Positions 58,223-64,000 of a DNA stretch of 64,000 nt are shown here, one piece after another (the stretch's first letter is position 1; every line of letters starts with the position of its first letter). The notes beneath the pieces were generated by a model that saw only the letters and a list, made by a program, of their open reading frames with translations, had not been told where the DNA came from and did not search any database. Position numbers and translations under genes: made by a program. This DNA is from Helicobacter trogontum (GTDB lineage Bacteria; Campylobacterota; Campylobacteria; Campylobacterales; Helicobacteraceae), in the NCBI RefSeq assembly GCF_000765905.2, contig NZ_JRPL02000001.1, positions 124,001 to 188,000 of the forward strand. Reading direction: 5' to 3'.

Positions 58223-58297
58223 TGGGGTATCGCCAAGCGGTAAGGCACCTGGTTTTGGTCCAGGCATTCCGAGGTTCGAATCCTTGTACCCCAGCCA
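58223..58297 (+). tRNA. tRNA-Gln (anticodon TTG)
   Basis: Acceptor arms TGGGGTA and TACCCCA pair fully, and CCA is encoded. The anticodon stem is CCTGG/CCAGG around TTTTGGT, with anticodon TTG reading CAA and CAG. The T arm has GGTTCGAATCC. It is followed 90 bases later by the initiator tRNA. Confidence 0.96.
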
Positions 58298-58386
58298 AAT
58301 ATACAAATACTACATAGTTTATTTATTTCTGAATAGATTATTTGTTTTACCATGAATTATTTTAGAATTTTCTTCTATATTCAGTG

Positions 58387-58464
<78 letters not shown>

Positions 58465-58719
58465 TTTTTGTAAGCTTAACTCATATTTATATCTCAGTAT
58501 TTTCTTAGGTTAATTGTTTTTACATTCAGTAAAGATAAACAATAAAAATCTGACTATGTTTCCAATCTAATAGCAGTTCTTGCTTTGAATATTTATCTAC
58601 AAATTTTAGCTATAATAACACAACCCTTATTATTCGCCCATTAATTTAAAACTTAGAGTAAAAAAATATTAAAATTATATAATCTAATAAAACTAAACTT
58701 ATATGGCTAAAGGTGTAAT

Positions 58720-60405
58720 GTGAAAAAATTGCTTGATTGTTTTGATTACCTCAAACGTTATCATTCTGATTTGCTTGATGTTGTAAGCATCATGCTTGAG
58801 CTTTTTATATTCAAGAAGGAAAATGCAAAAATGTTGGATGACATGATTGCAAAATCCAGCAAAAGAAAGACAATTAAAGAAGATTTTCATATAATATTAC
58901 AAAAGCTTATTAGTGCAGATCTATACGTACCTATAAGTAGTAATGCAAACATTGCAAAAATTTTGAAAACATTACAAATAAGCAGTATTGAATTGCATGA
59001 TATTGAACAATTCTTGCATATTATCTCACAGAAGCGTACAACAAATAAACTCTATTATTATTCTACACCACGCGAAGTAAATGATTTGTTAGCACTGCTG
59101 CTAGATTTACAAGATAATGATGAGGTGTATAATCCATGTTATGGTATTGGTAGTATTTTTTTATCATTAGGGAATCTAAATCCAGACATTCATTTATATG
59201 GAGAAGAGCTTGATGAAAGGCTTTCAAATATTGCAAAACTTATCGCAAGATTTACGCAAATAAGCAACTATAAGCTTTATGTCAATGATATTTTAAAGCA
59301 GCCTGTTTTTAAAGCAGGAAGCATATTGCGACAATTTAATAAGGTTATTTGCAATCCACCACTTTATGCACACATGGGTGTTGAGCAACTCAAAGGCGAT
59401 GAACGATTTAGTAAAATCGGCATACTTGCAAAAAATTATCCAGAACTTGTGTTTTTAACACATGCACTAGCACATCTGAAACAAAGAGGCGTTTTTATCG
59501 TTCGTAATCAAACTCTACAAAAAAGCTTTTTAGAAGAAAAACTTCGAGATAAGCTTGTAAAAGAGCGCATGATAGAAGCAGTTATAGAGTTGCCTAAAAA
59601 TATTTTTCCACATCAAGCTTGTGATTTTTCCGTGCTTGTTATTTCTCATAACAATAAAGAAATTTTACACATTAATGCTAATAATCCGCATTTTTATGTT
59701 AAGGATGGCAAATATAATCGATTGAAGAATATTGATGAAATTGCTATGTTATTTAGACAAAAAAAGGAGAGTGAATTTTCTAAAATCACAAATATAAAAG
59801 ATGTAAAGACGCATGACTTAAGGGCAAGTTATTATCTTGCCTCTAAGACGATAAATACACATGAATCACGTTTAATTGATATGGAAGCGACAATTTTTCG
59901 TGGTCAAAGAGTGCATGGAAGCAATAAAGATTCAGAGATTACATATTATGATGTAGGGATTGCTGACTTTGCAGTTTGCGGCTTTAGTACGCAATTTACT
60001 CACAAGAAGATGAGTGGAGATAAACAAAAGATACAAAAGTATCGATTAAAGCCTTACGATATTTTGCTCTCACTTCGCAGTATTGTTCCAAAGGTTACTA
60101 TACTTGGAGAATCTATAAAAGATTGTGTTGCTGTGGCAAATGCAGGCATTTTGATTCTAAGATTAGCCGATAAAGATAAGGCTGTTGGGCTTTATTGCTA
60201 TTTCTTTTCAAATGAGGGCTTTACGCATTTAAAAAGAATTTATGAGCAAAGCGGGGAGGGTATGGTATATATTGATGAACTACTTGCTAGTGCCATACCG
60301 CCACAATATCTTTTAGAGGGTAAGAAAAGGATGCAGGAGATAGAGGACTTAAAACATGAGTTTGAATCTCTTGAGATGAAGCTACAATACTTAAAGCAAA
60401 CATGA
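58720..60405 (+). CDS. Type I-like N6-adenine methyltransferase with fused specificity domain (orphan)
   Basis: A protein of 561 residues. Residues about 110-330 are an HsdM-like methyltransferase: motif I is VYNPCYGIGSIFL, motif IV is KVICNPPLYAHM, and ELPKNIFPHQACDFSVLVI is the usual late strand. From about residue 395 a single target-recognition domain in the style of HsdS follows (YDILLSLRSIVPKVTILG and ILILRLADKDKA), ending in a coiled coil (RMQEIEDLKHEFESLEMKLQ). I see no nuclease motif and no restriction gene nearby. It may act as an orphan methylase or need a distant partner. The start is GTG with AAAGG six bases upstream. The motif I Phe/Asp position and Pro substitution are unusual. 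Confidence 0.78.
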   Translation: MKKLLDCFDYLKRYHSDLLDVVSIMLELFIFKKENAKMLDDMIAKSSKRKTIKEDFHIILQKLISADLYVPISSNANIAKILKTLQISSIELHDIEQFLHIISQKRTTNKLYYYSTPREVNDLLALLLDLQDNDEVYNPCYGIGSIFLSLGNLNPDIHLYGEELDERLSNIAKLIARFTQISNYKLYVNDILKQPVFKAGSILRQFNKVICNPPLYAHMGVEQLKGDERFSKIGILAKNYPELVFLTHALAHLKQRGVFIVRNQTLQKSFLEEKLRDKLVKERMIEAVIELPKNIFPHQACDFSVLVISHNNKEILHINANNPHFYVKDGKYNRLKNIDEIAMLFRQKKESEFSKITNIKDVKTHDLRASYYLASKTINTHESRLIDMEATIFRGQRVHGSNKDSEITYYDVGIADFAVCGFSTQFTHKKMSGDKQKIQKYRLKPYDILLSLRSIVPKVTILGESIKDCVAVANAGILILRLADKDKAVGLYCYFFSNEGFTHLKRIYEQSGEGMVYIDELLASAIPPQYLLEGKKRMQEIEDLKHEFESLEMKLQYLKQT

Positions 60406-60479
60406 TGAGAGAAAGAGTATTGAATGCAATTGTTTAATTTTGCGTTACAATTGTATCTTTACTTTAATGGAGTATAGCA

Positions 60480-62066
60480 GTGATACTTTTAATTGATAAT
60501 TATGATTCTTTTACATATAATATTTATCAGCTTGTAGCGAAGCTTGGCTTCAATGTCGTCGTAAAGCGTAACGATGCTATTGATATTGAGACAATCCGCA
60601 TGTTAAAACCAACACATATTATATTGGGACCTGGACCAAATAGCCCAAAAGATTCTGGAATTTGTCTTGATATTATTACACAATTAAAAAATGAATATCC
60701 TATTCTTGGAATTTGTCTTGGACATGAAGCAATTTTATATGCATTCGATGTTCCTATTGTGAATGCAAAAAGTATAGTGCATGGAAAAATATCGCCGCTT
60801 ACGCATACTGAAGATGGAATCTTTACAAACATTCCTCAGCATGTTCAAATTACACGTTATCATTCCTTGGTTGCTAAGAGAGAACAAATCCCAGATTGCT
60901 TTCATATTAATGCTGTGAGTGATGATGGTGAAGTTATGGCAGTAGCACATAAACAATATCCACTTTTTGGTTTACAATTTCATCCAGAATCTATTGGCAC
61001 TCAATATGGTGAAAAGATGATTTTAAACTTTATTCACTATAAAAGACGAAGCATACCTATAAAACTTTATCTGCAAAAACTAGCACACTCAGAGAGTCTA
61101 AATTTTGTGGAAAGTTATGATTTAATGGAGTGTATTGCAGAAAATGATCTTACACCAGCCCAGCTTGGTAGTCTCATTACAAGCTTTTATCATAAGGGTC
61201 CAAGCGGAGAAGAACTCGCAGCATTTGCTAGTCTTTTAATATCAAAGGCAAAGTATTTTGAGATACAAGATTCTAAACGCTTTGATATTGTTGGGACAGG
61301 TGGGAGTGCGAGAAAGACTTTTAATGTTTCTACGACAACAGCCCTCTTATTAGCAAGTATGGGGGTAAAAGTTGTAAAACATGGCAATCGTGGTATTACA
61401 AGCAAAAGCGGGAGTGCAGACTTATTGACAAATCTTGGTGTTAATATTAATATGGATATGCAAACCTGTAGAGCGTGTTATGAGAATCTAGGGATTACCT
61501 TTCTTTTTGCACCAAATATCCATAATGCCCTAAAATATGTGCAAGGTGTGCGTAAAGAACTAGGGTTTAAAAGCTTTTTTAACTTGCTTGGTCCTCTAAG
61601 CAATCCTTTGCGTCCTACACATCAGCTTGTTGGTGTTTTTCATAAAGATTATACAGAACTGCTTGCAAATGCACTAAAGATTCTTGGTGTTGAGAGAGCA
61701 ATGGTTGTGCATGGATTAGATGGTATTGATGAAATTAGCCTTTGTGCAGCAACACAAATTAGTGAATTAAAGGATGGGGAGATTTATACTTATGTATTCT
61801 CACCGCAAAAATTGGGCATAGAGCTTACTAATCATTCGGAGTTACGTGGTAGTGATGTGTTTATGAATACAGAAATTACACTTGATATATTCAGTGGTAA
61901 TGCAAGTAAAAAAGCTGATTTAGTCGCTTTAAATGCCGGAGCAAGTCTTTATATCTATGGTTATGCAGCAAGTATTGAAGAAGGATTTCATCAGGCAAAA
62001 ACACATTTGCAAAGTAAAAAAGTGCTAGATCTTTTAGAATCCTTTCGTTTGCAAAGCAATATGTAA
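60480..62066 (+). CDS. trpGD: Bifunctional anthranilate synthase glutaminase / anthranilate phosphoribosyltransferase
   Basis: Two-domain tryptophan enzyme of 528 residues. Residues 1-190 are the TrpG amidotransferase: LIDNYDSFTYN, LGPGPNSPKDSG, the nucleophile Cys in LGICLGHEAI and the His-Glu pair in FHPESI. Residues 200-528 are TrpD: GTGGSARKTFNVSTTTA (usual GTGGD has Ser for Asp), KHGNRGITSKSGSADLL and NLLGPLSNP. Fusion order and length are like E. coli TrpGD. The start is GTG with GGAG nine bases upstream. trpE, trpC, trpB and trpA are not in the window. Confidence 0.92.
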   Translation: MILLIDNYDSFTYNIYQLVAKLGFNVVVKRNDAIDIETIRMLKPTHIILGPGPNSPKDSGICLDIITQLKNEYPILGICLGHEAILYAFDVPIVNAKSIVHGKISPLTHTEDGIFTNIPQHVQITRYHSLVAKREQIPDCFHINAVSDDGEVMAVAHKQYPLFGLQFHPESIGTQYGEKMILNFIHYKRRSIPIKLYLQKLAHSESLNFVESYDLMECIAENDLTPAQLGSLITSFYHKGPSGEELAAFASLLISKAKYFEIQDSKRFDIVGTGGSARKTFNVSTTTALLLASMGVKVVKHGNRGITSKSGSADLLTNLGVNINMDMQTCRACYENLGITFLFAPNIHNALKYVQGVRKELGFKSFFNLLGPLSNPLRPTHQLVGVFHKDYTELLANALKILGVERAMVVHGLDGIDEISLCAATQISELKDGEIYTYVFSPQKLGIELTNHSELRGSDVFMNTEITLDIFSGNASKKADLVALNAGASLYIYGYAASIEEGFHQAKTHLQSKKVLDLLESFRLQSNM

Positions 62067-62651
62067 TATGCATGACGTCCTTGCAATATTGTAGGTTATA
62101 GCATTTGTAAAACCGCATTTAAATTACTTTAAGATTCTTATGTAATTTATTTTTTAAAGCTTATAGATTTATAGTGACTTTAAAAATACTCTACACACAC
62201 TTTCAAAAAAGTAAGATTTCATATTTAAATCTTTTATCAGACAATAAAAACATTTAAAAGATTCCACAAAAGAAGAAGCCCGTAAAACAAGTTTTATTCA
62301 ATAATTTTCTGCGTATGGTTTTGGAAGATAATAAACTTTAATTGCATTAAAGACTAAATCTTCCAAATACAAATGAGATAAGAATATATATGGTAATGTT
62401 GGGATATGCCTACCACTTTTAATAACCTTAATGAAAAATAGTGATTTTAGCAATACGCTTTAAGGATATAAGACAGGTTTTTGATTTATATTATTCAAGG
62501 TTAGGGGGCTTGATATAGAGCTTGATTTATGTGAAAAAATAGTTTTGTGTTCAAAAAAAGACTACAAGCAAAAGGCTATTTATGGGAGTATCAATAAGTG
62601 TAGAAAGTGATATTCTTACTTTTTTCACTTTGTTGGACGTTTAAAGCTTAT
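62067..62651. other. Spacer downstream of trpGD with possible coding fragment
   Basis: About 585 bases. On the plus strand, 62440-62625 reads ILAIRFKDIRQVFDLYY and, after a frame change, LDIELDLCEKIVLCSKKDY and KQKAIYGSINKCRK. This could be the remnant of a lost gene, but I cannot name it. Nothing else is evident; trpGD and the SH3-like gene are convergent across it. Confidence 0.35.
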
Positions 62652-63395
62652 TTATTGGTTTATTGGTTGCACAAAGCGTATATTTTTCATGGGAATATAA
62701 CCATCAATAATTTCTTTTCTAATTGCATAGCGAACATGCACCCACGATTTGTTGATCCCTATGACCTGCATTCTCATGCCATTTTTATTGATAGCGACTA
62801 CTTTTGTTTGTATGTCTGGCGCATGATAAATTCTAGCTTCTTTTGTGGTGGGTATTACCCATCTTGATTTTTTATCTTCTTGCGTGATTTGTATGGTTTT
62901 TACATCAAAAGGATTGTTAGTGCTATTGAGTTTAATATTTGTTGCAGCATTTGGATTGGTGATGAATGCATTTGGCAATTCATGTGTGTGAATCTGTCTA
63001 TATGGGACATACTCTATGCTGTTTGGTTTTTTTATCTCTATTGTGCTATGATTACGCGTAGTATTGTCTGGTTTTTGCTTTAATTCTGTTTGTGCTATTG
63101 TTTTTGTATCATCAAATTCTATATTTGCATAGGCACTCATGCGATTGAGATTTTGTGATAGTGTGCTATGGATAAAATCAACATTGGAACTTTGTTTGAT
63201 TTTTTCTAATTCTTCACGTATACGAGCTTTTTCATCAGTTGTGTCATTATTTCGCGGTGTTTCGGGTTGCGTAATGGTGATTACATGTTGTTGATATTGG
63301 TTAAGAGAATCAAAGACAAAATAATATGCCAAAAAACCAATACATATGATGCTAATAGGCAAAGCATATAATTTTGCATAGAATGTTATTTTCAT
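62652..63395 (-). CDS. Membrane-anchored protein with C-terminal SH3-like domain
   Basis: A protein of 247 residues with one N-terminal membrane helix (about 11-29, PISIICIGFLAYYFVF), a long low-complexity linker (about 40-170, rich in Thr, Asn and Glu) and a C-terminal bacterial SH3-like domain: RIYHAPDIQTKVVAIN, MRMQVIGINKSWVHVRY and GYIPMKNIRFV. Such domains often bind peptidoglycan, so it may link the membrane to the wall. The start is four bases after the purM stop, so the genes are likely co-transcribed. No enzyme domain is visible. Confidence 0.75.
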   Translation of the reverse strand: MKITFYAKLYALPISIICIGFLAYYFVFDSLNQYQQHVITITQPETPRNNDTTDEKARIREELEKIKQSSNVDFIHSTLSQNLNRMSAYANIEFDDTKTIAQTELKQKPDNTTRNHSTIEIKKPNSIEYVPYRQIHTHELPNAFITNPNAATNIKLNSTNNPFDVKTIQITQEDKKSRWVIPTTKEARIYHAPDIQTKVVAINKNGMRMQVIGINKSWVHVRYAIRKEIIDGYIPMKNIRFVQPINQ

Positions 63396-63399
63396 GAAA

Positions 63400-64000
63400 C
63401 TACTTTATAAGAACTTGTTTTTGACCTGCTTGTATATGCCCAATAATAGATGCTTGCATGTTTTGAGCTAACTCGTGGGCTTTTTCCTTTGGCACAACAA
63501 CAGCCATACCAATACCCATATTAAATACACGCCAAGCTTCATCTTTATTGATATATGGCAAGAAGAACTGATAAATTTCTGGGGTTTTTATAGCATGCTC
63601 ATCAATAATCGCTTGCGTATTCTCAGGTAAAATACGAATAAGGTTTTCTTTAATACCTCCGCCTGTAATATGAGCTAGTCCTTTTATAGAATCTTTATTC
63701 TGCAGAAATGATGATACATAGATTTGAGTTGGCTGCAATATAGAATCTATAAGTAGCCCTCCTGAAAAATTCATTTCTACATCAATCTTTTTTGTATCAA
63801 TAATGCCACGTATAAGAGAAAATCCATTGCTATGAAATCCACTACTTTTTAAACCAAGTATAACATCACCCTCTGTTATACCTGCACGTCTTTCTATATC
63901 ATCTTTTTCTGCGATACCTACAGCAAAACCTGCTAAATCGAAATCACCTTTTGCATATACACTCGGCATTTCTGCTGTTTCGCCGCCTATTAAGGCACAT
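63400..64000 (-). CDS. purM: Phosphoribosylaminoimidazole synthetase (AIR synthetase), C-terminal part
   Basis: Makes AIR from FGAM in purine synthesis. The frame is open to the right edge, so the start is outside the window. The visible 199 codons begin ALIGGETAEMPSVYA (the conserved GGETAEM), then GDFDLAGFAVGI, LKSSGFHSNGFSLIR and IKGLAHITGGGIKENLIR, all diagnostic of PurM. The C-terminus ends HIQAGQKQVLIK. The SH3-like gene follows after four bases. Confidence 0.97.
   Translation of the reverse strand, partial: CALIGGETAEMPSVYAKGDFDLAGFAVGIAEKDDIERRAGITEGDVILGLKSSGFHSNGFSLIRGIIDTKKIDVEMNFSGGLLIDSILQPTQIYVSSFLQNKDSIKGLAHITGGGIKENLIRILPENTQAIIDEHAIKTPEIYQFFLPYINKDEAWRVFNMGIGMAVVVPKEKAHELAQNMQASIIGHIQAGQKQVLIK

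Noticed and set aside
58699-58890. Minus-strand open frame antisense to the methyltransferase start
   Set aside because: Overlaps the start of a clear gene and has no support.

Overview
The window is AT-rich, densely coded bacterial DNA that I assign to the genus Helicobacter, a species other than H. pylori. The main reasons are the hrcA-grpE-dnaK operon, the waaA / FlgZ-like (HP0958 family) / Nif3-like run, a Helicobacter-type outer-membrane protein cluster, a phase-variable GT10 fucosyltransferase, and a stand-alone RibA beside a RibB with a decayed RibA-like domain. Unlike H. pylori, dnaA, dnaN and gyrB are adjacent, and PilT-, pseudopilin- and prepilin-peptidase-like genes are present.

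Layout. 1-8.1 kb: end of a ctpA-type protease, a rhodanese, metG, a small cytochrome c, ddl, and a small membrane protein overlapping PBP2 (mrdA). 8.2-9.4 kb: a GT10 fucosyltransferase broken in this read by a run of 13 C. 9.5-11.4 kb: a minus-strand operon of two pseudopilin-like proteins and a PilT-like ATPase. 11.7-16.4 kb: a MORN/YwqK-like secreted protein and the heat-shock operon with a CIRCE operator. 16.7-19.9 kb: a prepilin-peptidase-like gene, an LptF/G permease, truA and an unknown gene in one operon. 20.1-25.3 kb: gyrB, dnaN and dnaA, with TTCAC-rich DNA on both sides of dnaA that probably contains oriC. 25.3-27.8 kb: divergent bioF and bioA. 28-33 kb: PilM/PilN/PilO-like genes followed by valS. 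33-38.6 kb: ribA, an MsbA-like exporter, a His-rich lipoprotein, a second MORN protein and a YihY-like membrane protein. 38.7-42.3 kb: four overlapping outer-membrane protein genes. 42.9-45.1 kb: rpmH without rnpA, a decayed Imm70-like immunity gene, and eno. 45.4-50.5 kb: a ZnuC-like ATPase, mqo, metA and metY. 50.9-56.4 kb: accA, fabF, acpP, waaA, a FlgZ-like gene and a Nif3-like gene. 57-64 kb: ribB, tRNA-Gln, initiator tRNA-Met, an orphan M-S fusion methyltransferase, a trpGD fusion, an SH3-like protein and the start-truncated purM.

The most interesting content is the dispersed set of type IV pilus / type II secretion-like parts: a PilT-like ATPase with two pseudopilins, a PilD-like peptidase, and PilM/N/O-like proteins. 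Helicobacter is not generally thought to build type IV pili. The parts may form a small pseudopilus or DNA-uptake machine like the Campylobacter Cts system. The PilMNO set may instead be a flagellar-motor accessory. Other points are the phase-variable switch, the immunity-gene fossil, the orphan methyltransferase, and a strong hairpin inside the heat-shock operon. All assignments come from reading the sequence; no database search was run.
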